In this document: positions 56,876 to 64,000 of the stretch, in pieces
How positions within the stretch are numbered: position 1 is the first letter of the stretch
Layout of the letters: each line of letters begins with the position of its first letter
Assembly (NCBI GenBank): GCA_033549365.1
Contig: JAWSUF010000003.1
Span: 372,001-436,000 of the forward strand
Reading direction: 5' to 3'
DNA length: 64,000 nucleotides
From: Acidobacteriota bacterium
Lineage (GTDB): Bacteria > Acidobacteriota > Aminicenantia > Aminicenantales > Saccharicenantaceae
Notes under the pieces: model-generated
Told to the model about the DNA's origin: nothing
Databases searched by the model: none
The model's input: the letters and a program-made list of their open reading frames with translations, nothing else
Made by a program: the position numbers and the translations under genes

Positions 56876-58333
56876 TTACCGAATGATGAGGAACGTAACG
56901 TCCTTGGTCACGGCGTTTCCGGAATGAATATCCGTAACTTTCACCCTGAGGATGTAATTTCCGGGTTTGAAATTCTTGAGCATGAATGACGTGTGGATCC
57001 GGATATCCTTTTCCAAAGATTGATTCGAGCCGGGCGCCGGAATCCTCAGCAGGGATTGGCCCTGATCGAAATATTCATAGGTCACTTCAAAATCATAGGC
57101 GTCTGACTCGGGATTTTTTGTGAGATGATAGGCCTCGAAAATGAGGCTCATTTCATCGCCGGTTTTAAATGTGTTTTTGATCATTCCCATATGGCCCCGA
57201 CCCGCGAGTAGATCGTCCAAATTTTCCCCGCCGTTGGAAACGTAAAGAATAACATTGCTGGTCGAAAGTCCCTGAGTGTTGAAGTCGGGGACGACGAGTT
57301 TTTTGTGGAGGGTTCCGACCTTGCCGCTGAAGTTGTCCAGCACAAGGATGTGTGCGTTGTAAGTCGCCGATTCGAGAGATATGGATGTCTGGGCGTACAA
57401 GGATTCGGTTTGGAGTGCCTCCATTTCCCCGGGCGAATGTCTGATCTCGATGTCCTTGTTTCGCTCGAGGATGACTTGGCCGAGCGCGTCGCTGACATGG
57501 ATCAACACATTCAAAGAGAGAAGCGACCGGCCTTCGATCTCCTTCTGGGTGCATGCAGCGTAGGGGATGGACACAGCCAGAGGAATGAGGGATGTTTCCG
57601 CTGCGCCTTTGAAATAGAAAAATGCGGCATCAAAAGGGATCTGTTCATAGGTGACTTGCGTGGTGATGATCCCCCTCAGCTCATCCATGCGTTCGAATGG
57701 ATTTTTCATGATCTCGGCCATATATTCCATGGTGTCAAAGTGGTAGTGGGAGGCATTGAGGTCTAAGGGCTGTCCGCCTTGCTCGGCCAGCCTGACATTT
57801 CTTTCCAGAACATAGTTTCCCGTTCCCAATCTGTCGATAAAGACGAATTCCAGGTTGTAGGGAAGTCGCGGGTTCGACAACCCCCAATAGTTCCAGATCT
57901 CACGGGGGCCGTGAAAGACGGAAGTGGAGAACGAAGTCGGGGTCATGTCTCTCTGGATGTCTTTAGGAGGCCCGAGAAGAATGTAGACCTTGCCCCTGTC
58001 CGTACGCCACCCTTCGATTCCAGCTTTGCCGAAAAGCTTATTGGCCTGAGCGATGCGCCTGAAGTACTCCGTCTTGAATTCATTTTCAGGTGTTTCCGGC
58101 CGGGGATCTCGTTTTTTCCAGAAACTCTCTATGAATTTCCCCCGTTCGACTTCGTTGGGAAGACTGAGAAAAAACTCCTTTTCGGCCTTCGTGATGATGT
58201 AAGGAACGACCTCATTGAGCCATACCTTGGATGATTCGCTCAAGGATTCCTGCAGAACCTTGGCCTGGATGATAGGCCCGGGTATCAAAAAGAAAAAAGC
58301 CATGATCGAAAGGAAACGGTGCATTTGACACAT
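56876..58333 (-). CDS. GWxTD domain protein
   Basis: 485 residues from the ATG at 58333. A start at 58324 is equally possible, and a longer frame reaching the regulator's start is less likely. A signal peptide of about 20 residues is followed by a helical part containing FFLSLPNEVERGKFIESFWKK-like sequence and the motif GWRTD at 108-112 that names the family, common in Acidobacteriota. The C-terminal half looks beta-rich and may be Ig-like. The function is unknown. It diverges from the GntR regulator gene. Confidence 0.82.
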   Translation of the reverse strand: MCQMHRFLSIMAFFFLIPGPIIQAKVLQESLSESSKVWLNEVVPYIITKAEKEFFLSLPNEVERGKFIESFWKKRDPRPETPENEFKTEYFRRIAQANKLFGKAGIEGWRTDRGKVYILLGPPKDIQRDMTPTSFSTSVFHGPREIWNYWGLSNPRLPYNLEFVFIDRLGTGNYVLERNVRLAEQGGQPLDLNASHYHFDTMEYMAEIMKNPFERMDELRGIITTQVTYEQIPFDAAFFYFKGAAETSLIPLAVSIPYAACTQKEIEGRSLLSLNVLIHVSDALGQVILERNKDIEIRHSPGEMEALQTESLYAQTSISLESATYNAHILVLDNFSGKVGTLHKKLVVPDFNTQGLSTSNVILYVSNGGENLDDLLAGRGHMGMIKNTFKTGDEMSLIFEAYHLTKNPESDAYDFEVTYEYFDQGQSLLRIPAPGSNQSLEKDIRIHTSFMLKNFKPGNYILRVKVTDIHSGNAVTKDVTFLIIR

Positions 58334-58391
58334 CCCATAATCAGTTAACACCTGCAACCATTGCCTGTCAACTGGAACGGATAAAAAAAGC

Positions 58392-58419
58392 TTGACATTC
58401 GAAAAGAGCGTGCGATAAA
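58392..58419 (+). promoter_or_regulatory. Candidate promoter of the GntR regulator gene
   Basis: TTGACA (58392-58397), 16-base spacer, GATAAA (58414-58419) with an extended TGC before it. The gene begins 55 bases later. Confidence 0.5.
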
Positions 58420-58473
58420 CTTGCTTAAGCATAAAGCATAGAGCATCAATGACAGAGCGCAAAGGATCGTACA

Positions 58474-59154
58474 ATGGATAAGAAAGACGGAAAGGAAAAA
58501 ACCTGGGCTGATACCGTGATCGAAGCCCCTCTTACCATACGGGAGACGATCTATCGGCACATCAAGGAAGCCATTTTCAGGGGGGAATTGCAGCCCGGAC
58601 AAAGAATTACGGAAAGAGAAACGGCCAGGATATTCAATGTCAGCAGCGGGCCGGTCAGGGAGGCGTTCCAAATCCTGTCGGCCGAGAAACTGCTCAACAT
58701 CAATGCCAGGAAAGAAGTCCATGTCGTCTTCGCCACATTGGATGATGTCAAAAAACTGGTCGATTTCGTGATCGACCTTGACCTCCTTGCGGTGAAGAGG
58801 GCTTTGAAATTCATGGGTGATGAAGACATTGCCGATCTCAAGCACTTGACCCGGGAATTGGGAGAGCTGTGCAGCGAAAAGGACAGGCTGGATTTTTCGA
58901 AGCTGAATATGAGGATCCATGAAAAAATATGGACGGCCTCAAAAAACCCCTATCTCTATGAAGCCCTCTCGTCCAATCACGAAAAACTTCTGATCCTGGT
59001 GAATCATTTCATTTTTTCCCGAAAACCGGCGGTTTTGTCAACGTCCTACGAAAGTCATTTAGAACTGTTGAACGTGTTGGAGAACAGAGATATGAGGAAG
59101 GCCGTGAAGGTCGTCACGAAACATTGGGATTGGATACTCGACCATGTCACCTGA
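58474..59154 (+). CDS. GntR/FadR-family transcriptional regulator
   Basis: 226 residues. Winged helix at about 18-88 (IYRHIKEAIFRGELQPGQR, then SSGPVREAFQIL recognition helix), FCD ligand domain at about 95-220, with histidines in RIHEKIW and SYESHLE likely to bind metal. Such regulators sense carboxylic acids or amino-acid derivatives. It lies directly before a TonB receptor gene, a plausible target. AT-rich palindromes elsewhere in the window could be its operators, but that is speculation. Confidence 0.92.
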   Translation: MDKKDGKEKTWADTVIEAPLTIRETIYRHIKEAIFRGELQPGQRITERETARIFNVSSGPVREAFQILSAEKLLNINARKEVHVVFATLDDVKKLVDFVIDLDLLAVKRALKFMGDEDIADLKHLTRELGELCSEKDRLDFSKLNMRIHEKIWTASKNPYLYEALSSNHEKLLILVNHFIFSRKPAVLSTSYESHLELLNVLENRDMRKAVKVVTKHWDWILDHVT

Positions 59155-59284
59155 TGACTTGAGGCGGCTCATCGACAGGGATGTTTTCCATAACCCTTTG
59201 GCGAAGAGAGGCGCATTAGCAAAGGTTTTTCATGAGCTGCCGCTCAATTAAAAGTTTCAATATTCCAATCATAAGGAGTTCAAA

Positions 59285-62023
59285 ATGGTGAAGTTCAAAA
59301 GCCTGAACAAAGGTTTTTTCCGGGTCGGTCTTATCAGCACGGCACTGGTTTTTCTCGCCTTGAATGGATTCGCTCAGGCGACCCTCGCTACGGTGAACGG
59401 AAAGGTGACAGATGAAGAAAATCTGGCCCTGCCCGGCGTGACGATCAATTTTAAGAATGTGGAGACGGGATATGTCTTTGGCTCCATGTCGAGAGACAAC
59501 GGGACCTACAGTATCTCAGGGATAGAGCCGGGTAGGTATGAGGCGGAAGTGAAACTGCCTGGTTTCGGCACTGAGCTGAGAAAAGGTTTGACGCTCAGTG
59601 TCGGAGCTCGCTTAACCATCGATTTTATATTGAAGCAGACCGCTCTTGAAGAGGAGATTATTGTCACTGCGGGAGAACCCATGGTCGAGATTTCGAAATC
59701 AGAAATCAGCGGCGTCGTGAACAGAGTCCAGATCGACAGCCTTCCGCTCCTGAATCGAAACTTCGGCGACTTGTCGATCCTGCAGGCTGGTGTTCAGATC
59801 GATCCAACCGATAGTTCGGATGTCAGGTCGAACGCCTTGCCCTTCGGCATGGGGGGCATCACCGTCGACGGCGTTTCCAATGAAGAGATGACGGCCAATT
59901 CCACGCGGACGTCCATTCCCTCCGATGCCGTGCGGGAATTCCGGGTGATGGTGAATCAGTTCTCCGCGGAATACGGATCCGCGGCAGGAGTGCTCCGCGC
60001 GGCCTCGACCCAGTCCGGCACGAATGAATTCCGAGGCCGGGCGTCCTTCTATTATCGGGATGAGATTTTTGACACGCCCAATTATTTCGTCAATCATGAC
60101 GGATACAAGGGTAATGTCATCAGCGATTATGAGAAGCCGGATTTCAAACACCTGAATCCTTCGGTATTTCTCGGAGGACCCCTCGTCAAGGACAAGTTGC
60201 ATTTCTTCCTATCCTATGAAGGCGCCTTCAGGGAAACGTACAGTCAGATCACATCTCCGTTGGTGCCTTCGGAAACTGTCTCAATCCCCGAAACGAGGCA
60301 TTATTTATTCAGCAAACTGAACTATCAGCTCAACGAAAACAATCTCTTCATGTTTCGTGTTGTCCTGAATGACAGCAGCATCAAGAATGCGGGCGTCGGA
60401 GGTCTGAATACAAGAGAGATGGCCTATAACAGCCTTCATAATATCAGCGAAGGAGCCATGAATTGGACCTCTTTTCTGTCCAGCTCAACGATGAATGAGC
60501 TCCGTGTGCTCTATGCCTGGGAAAACCAGGAATTTGTCACTTCCGACCCGGCGCAAGCCGACGCTTTCTCGATCAGTCGGCCGGGTGGGATGTTCGGTAA
60601 AAACACCCAGATTCCCAAGACGCAATGGACCAAAAGATTTCAAGTTGTCGACAACCTCAGTATCTTCACCGGGGACCACAGCCTGAAGTTCGGTTTTGAT
60701 TACAGCTATGCCCCCGGCGGCGGTGATATTAAAGCTTATAATCCCGGCTATTATATCTTCGCCACGAATAATCCCTTCAATGCGGCGGATCCATTCACTT
60801 ACCCTCAGGTCTTCGTAAGAATCATTGGCGATACGGTTTTCGAGGTCCCCCAGCATATTTTCTCGCTTTTCGCCCAGGATTCCTGGGCCGCCTCCGATCG
60901 GCTGACCCTCAATTTCGGAGTCCGCTACAACTACTACACCATGGCCGATTTCGATCTCAGGCAGTTCGATTTCCCTGCAAACATCAGCCCCCGGTTCGGC
61001 TTCAGCTGGGATCCTATCGGAGACAGAAAGACATCCATCAGGGGAGGAGTTGGAACCTTCTCGGCCAACTTGTTTGGGAACACGGCCGCTCAATTCATTT
61101 ACTTCAGTCAAGTGAAAATGGAGCAGCTTCTGTTTCCCGCATATCCCGATCCTGACGGGATCAATCCTTTCTGGTCGCTCTGGGAATCCATCCTGGGCTT
61201 GCCTCCCGGCTTTCTGTCGAATCAGGGCGGACCCCAGAGTCTCGGAACCTATGAACTTCGCGAAGACATGAGAATGCCCTATGCCCTTCAGGCAAGCCTC
61301 GGCGCCCAGAGAGAAGTTTTAACGGATCTTTCCTTAGGCGTCGATTTTGTCTACACGCGGGGGTATAAACTTCCCACTGTTGTCGATGAGAATCCCGTTA
61401 TCCCCGGGACAGGCGGCCTGCGTCAGGATCCAAGCCGGGGAAGCGTGGAAGTCGTTGCGGATACGGGCAAGAGCGATTTCAAGGGGATGTACTTGACTTT
61501 GTCAAAGCGGTATTCCCAAGGCTGGTCTCTCGATCTGTCTTATACGTTGGGTTGGTCGAAAGCCAACACGGAGTATATGGATTCTGTGGACAGCTATGAC
61601 GAGGATGGATGGGAACGCCAGTACGGCCCGACGTCCACCGATGCGCGCCACACGATCACGGCTTCAGGTATAGTCGATCTTCCGTTCGGCATACAGTTGA
61701 GCGGAATCGTGTTTTTCAGATCGGCCCTTCCATGGACGGCCTATTACGGCTTTGATGAGAATCGGGACACTCTCTTCTCCGACTACCTGGATTACTACCG
61801 GAACTCGCGCAGGGGTTTCAGCCATTTCTGGATCAACAACAGGCTTTCCAAGTTCTTCAGCATCGGATCGACGAGGCTTCATCTCTTTGCCGAAGTGTAC
61901 AACCTCACCAACAAAGCCAATTTCATCAATATTTCCGCGAACCAAAATTCTCCGCGATTCGGTGAGCCGACCCGGGCGCTGGATCCCAGACAGGTGCAGT
62001 TCGGAGTCCGGTTGGATTTCTAA
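59285..62023 (+). CDS. TonB-dependent outer-membrane receptor with carboxypeptidase-regulatory N-terminal domain
   Basis: 912 residues; AAGGAG lies six bases before the ATG. Signal peptide about 1-31 (NGFAQ). A CarboxypepD_reg-like domain spans about 36-118 (VNGKVTDEENLALPGVTI), the plug about 125-240, and the barrel runs to the terminal strand VQFGVRLDF. The ligand is unknown. The GntR regulator precedes it and an S9 peptidase follows, suggesting uptake of peptides or amino-acid derivatives. It is only distantly similar to the receptor at 11792-14875. Confidence 0.92.
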   Translation: MVKFKSLNKGFFRVGLISTALVFLALNGFAQATLATVNGKVTDEENLALPGVTINFKNVETGYVFGSMSRDNGTYSISGIEPGRYEAEVKLPGFGTELRKGLTLSVGARLTIDFILKQTALEEEIIVTAGEPMVEISKSEISGVVNRVQIDSLPLLNRNFGDLSILQAGVQIDPTDSSDVRSNALPFGMGGITVDGVSNEEMTANSTRTSIPSDAVREFRVMVNQFSAEYGSAAGVLRAASTQSGTNEFRGRASFYYRDEIFDTPNYFVNHDGYKGNVISDYEKPDFKHLNPSVFLGGPLVKDKLHFFLSYEGAFRETYSQITSPLVPSETVSIPETRHYLFSKLNYQLNENNLFMFRVVLNDSSIKNAGVGGLNTREMAYNSLHNISEGAMNWTSFLSSSTMNELRVLYAWENQEFVTSDPAQADAFSISRPGGMFGKNTQIPKTQWTKRFQVVDNLSIFTGDHSLKFGFDYSYAPGGGDIKAYNPGYYIFATNNPFNAADPFTYPQVFVRIIGDTVFEVPQHIFSLFAQDSWAASDRLTLNFGVRYNYYTMADFDLRQFDFPANISPRFGFSWDPIGDRKTSIRGGVGTFSANLFGNTAAQFIYFSQVKMEQLLFPAYPDPDGINPFWSLWESILGLPPGFLSNQGGPQSLGTYELREDMRMPYALQASLGAQREVLTDLSLGVDFVYTRGYKLPTVVDENPVIPGTGGLRQDPSRGSVEVVADTGKSDFKGMYLTLSKRYSQGWSLDLSYTLGWSKANTEYMDSVDSYDEDGWERQYGPTSTDARHTITASGIVDLPFGIQLSGIVFFRSALPWTAYYGFDENRDTLFSDYLDYYRNSRRGFSHFWINNRLSKFFSIGSTRLHLFAEVYNLTNKANFINISANQNSPRFGEPTRALDPRQVQFGVRLDF

Positions 62024-62036
62024 GGACGGAAAAATG

Positions 62037-62076
62037 TGTCCTGCCGGAGCGGGGGAAACTCGGCTTCGGCAGGACA
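62037..62076 (+). terminator. Hairpin after the TonB receptor gene
   Basis: Perfect 10-base arms TGTCCTGCCG and CGGCAGGACA, 20-base loop, 13 bases after the stop. Without a T-run it may only slow transcription into the next gene. Confidence 0.45.
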
Positions 62077-62099
62077 TATTCTCGAAAAAGGAGGACGTC

Positions 62100-62147
62100 T
62101 TGGCATTGACCGTGATTTTCTTTGTCGGCCCCGGCTCTCACGCATGA
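62100..62147 (+). CDS. Possible short leader ORF coupled to the S9 peptidase
   Basis: A TTG start at 62100 five bases after AAGGAGGAC, 15 codons, with a TGA that overlaps the peptidase ATG (ATGA). The peptidase ATG itself has no ribosome site, so coupled translation from this ORF would explain its expression. Confidence 0.35.
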   Translation: MALTVIFFVGPGSHA

Positions 62148-64000
62148 GAAGAATCCGGCTTGTCTTTTTTCTGACGGGGATCCTTATTGCGTGCGCCGCC
62201 GGCGCACAGGGAGAAAACCCTCCGCCGGTTCCGTCTTTTGAAGACGTGATCAGCTTGCGTTCGATCGAGAGTGCACAAATCGCTCCGGACGGTTCCGCGA
62301 TCGTCTATACGGTCAGATCCACCGTCTGGGATCAAAACCGTTATGATACGGAAATCTGGCTGGCGCGCGAAGGGGAGAGACCCTTCCAACTGACATACAC
62401 GAACGATGGAAGCAGCTATTCCCCCCAATGGTCGCAGGATGCGAGATGGATAGGTTTTACCGCAGATCGGGGGGAGGGGAGCCAGATTTATCTGATCAGG
62501 CCGAACGGAGGGGAGGCCGTCAAACTGACCGGTCATGAAGGAGGCATCGGCGTTTTCAAATGGATGCCCGACGGGAAACAGATCGTTTTTTCCGCACTCG
62601 ATCCGGCCGGCGACAATCAAAGAAAAAGTGAAGACCTCTATGGCCGTTTCACCAGAGATGATGCGGAGCCCCGCATGATGCATCTCTGGCTGACTGATGT
62701 GGATGTCGAAAAAACGCCGGCCTCCCGAAGGCTGACATCAGGAACAGCTTTTACCGTAGACGGTTTTAACCCGTCTCCGGATGGAAAAAAAATCGTTTTC
62801 AGCCACAGACCCAAACCTTTCGAGTCCGCCTGGGGTGATTCGGATATCTCTGTTATTGATCTTGCCACGCGGACGGTGACTCCGCTTGTCGCCCAGCCGG
62901 GCCCGGATAGCAACCCGATGTGGTCACCGGACGGGACATGGATCCTTTTCAATACGGCCATGAGAAAACCGCACCACTTCTACCAAAACATCGAATTGGC
63001 GAAAATTCCAGCTGAGGGAGGAGAAATCACCGTTCTCACATCCTCCTTCGATGAATATCCGAATGCACTCAAGTGGACGCAACAAGGGATCTATTTCAAT
63101 TCATCGCAAAAATCCCTGATTCATTTGTTTCAGCTTGATCCTGAGAATGGTTCCATCACAAGAGTTTTTGATGTGCCGGAAATAATTGTTGATATCAGTT
63201 TAACCGGTGATGGTCAAAAAGCGGCCATAACAGCTCTTGACCGGACAACCTTGGTCGAGGTGTATCAAACATCCCTGGATTCCTACAACCTGGTCAAAGT
63301 CACCGATATGACGGCGCAAATCGAGAACTGGCCTCTTGGAACCCGGGAGATCATATCGTGGGAGAGCCGGGACGGTACCGAGATTGAAGGCATCCTCTGG
63401 AAGCCGGAGAATTACGATTCCAACCGCAGATATCCTTTGATGGTCGTCATTCACGGGGGGCCGAATACAGCCGCGAGGCCGATGCCGGTTTCCGGATACG
63501 TCTATCCGCTGGTGCAGTGGCTTGCGAAGGGTGCCGTCATCTTGGAGCCGAACTACCGCGGATCCGCGGGCTACGGGGAACAATTCCGATCATTGAACGT
63601 GCGCAATCTCGGCGTTGGAGACGCCTGGGATATCGAGTCGGGCGTGGATGTCCTTGTCAAGACCGGTATCGCGGACAAGAACAGGGTTGGTGCGATGGGT
63701 TGGAGCCAAGGCGGCTTCATTTCCGCCTTTTTAAGCACAAATTCGAAAAAATTCAGGGCGATTTCCATGGGGGCGGGCATCTCCGATTGGACGATGTATT
63801 ATGGCAACACGGACATCCATTCTTTCACCCTCCAATATCTGCAGGCGACCCCCTGGGAAGATCCGGACGTTTACGCCAAAACATCGCCGATAACGCACAT
63901 TAAAAATGCCGGGACGCCGACACTCATCCAGCATGGGGAATTCGACCGGCGGGTCCCGATTTCAAATGCCTATCTGATGCTGCGGGGATTAAGGGATATG
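62144..64000 (+). CDS. S9 family serine peptidase, secreted; C-terminus beyond window
   Basis: 619 codons to the window edge without a stop. A signal peptide ends near AAGAQG (about 23). A TolB-like propeller (SPDGK and SQDAR repeats) covers about 40-370. The hydrolase has IHGGPN for the oxyanion hole, nucleophile Ser521 (GWSQGG) and Asp601 (GEFDRR). The catalytic histidine should lie just past the edge. It resembles the S9 protein at 51340-53394 in plan. It follows the TonB receptor and may process the peptide the receptor binds. Confidence 0.9.
   Translation, partial: MRRIRLVFFLTGILIACAAGAQGENPPPVPSFEDVISLRSIESAQIAPDGSAIVYTVRSTVWDQNRYDTEIWLAREGERPFQLTYTNDGSSYSPQWSQDARWIGFTADRGEGSQIYLIRPNGGEAVKLTGHEGGIGVFKWMPDGKQIVFSALDPAGDNQRKSEDLYGRFTRDDAEPRMMHLWLTDVDVEKTPASRRLTSGTAFTVDGFNPSPDGKKIVFSHRPKPFESAWGDSDISVIDLATRTVTPLVAQPGPDSNPMWSPDGTWILFNTAMRKPHHFYQNIELAKIPAEGGEITVLTSSFDEYPNALKWTQQGIYFNSSQKSLIHLFQLDPENGSITRVFDVPEIIVDISLTGDGQKAAITALDRTTLVEVYQTSLDSYNLVKVTDMTAQIENWPLGTREIISWESRDGTEIEGILWKPENYDSNRRYPLMVVIHGGPNTAARPMPVSGYVYPLVQWLAKGAVILEPNYRGSAGYGEQFRSLNVRNLGVGDAWDIESGVDVLVKTGIADKNRVGAMGWSQGGFISAFLSTNSKKFRAISMGAGISDWTMYYGNTDIHSFTLQYLQATPWEDPDVYAKTSPITHIKNAGTPTLIQHGEFDRRVPISNAYLMLRGLRDM

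Overview
The window looks like a chromosomal segment of a GC-rich, Gram-negative, largely anaerobic, protein- and peptide-degrading bacterium of the Acidobacteriota/Candidatus Aminicenantes type. That placement is an inference from gene content: large secreted sortilin-like (VPS10/BNR) beta-propellers, TonB-dependent receptors with carboxypeptidase-regulatory N-termini, a GWxTD protein, DUF885 and S9/M28/M3 peptidases, many lipoproteins, and an anaerobe-type hybrid cluster protein. No rRNA, tRNA, CRISPR array, phage or insertion sequence was recognised.

Layout. 1-5.1 kb (minus): trkH, a lipoprotein gamma-glutamyltransferase, a lipoprotein glutamate racemase homologue and a VPS10 protein that runs off the left edge. 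5.2-5.9 kb: wreck of an S9/DPP-IV-like peptidase gene. 5.9-17.7 kb: a divergent locus with a TonB receptor and two VPS10 proteins on one side of an AT-rich, palindrome-bearing control region and a third VPS10 protein on the other. 18-21 kb: an alkaline phosphatase lipoprotein and a PLP-dependent alpha-oxoamine synthase. 21-25.3 kb: a lower-GC operon of a membrane phosphotransferase/sulfatase-fold enzyme, a small YLDPGTGS protein and a NoeA-like methyltransferase. 25.5-31 kb: TPR lipoprotein, apt, DUF885 lipoprotein, zinc alcohol dehydrogenase, and a VapBC-type toxin-antitoxin pair with a visible promoter and operator.

31-38.3 kb is a tightly overlapping histidine operon in eight genes: hisG, hisC, a HAD phosphatase, hisB, hisH, hisF, a HisA-HisI-HisE fusion, hisD. 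It has a near-consensus promoter and a short, possibly leaderless upstream ORF. 38.4-45.2 kb (plus) holds a Tat-exported aldo/keto reductase with ferredoxin-like cysteines, a membrane-anchored methyltransferase, Dcp, a DUF1330 protein and Hcp. 45.2-51.2 kb (minus) is a giant alpha-2-macroglobulin with a thioester motif. 51.3-64 kb is a peptide-utilisation district: S9 and M28 peptidases, a Tat-lipoprotein D-aminoacylase, a GWxTD protein, a GntR/FCD regulator, a TonB receptor and an S9 peptidase cut by the right edge.

Working together: outer-membrane receptors, secreted propellers and exported peptidases/amidohydrolases suggest extracellular protein and peptide scavenging. GGT, the racemase homologue and D-aminoacylase could extend it to gamma-glutamyl and D-amino-acid material. 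The most unusual items are the exported racemase beside GGT, the HisA-IE triple fusion, the HAD candidate for the missing histidinol-phosphatase, the palindromes shared by AT-rich control regions, and promoters that appear to give leaderless mRNAs.
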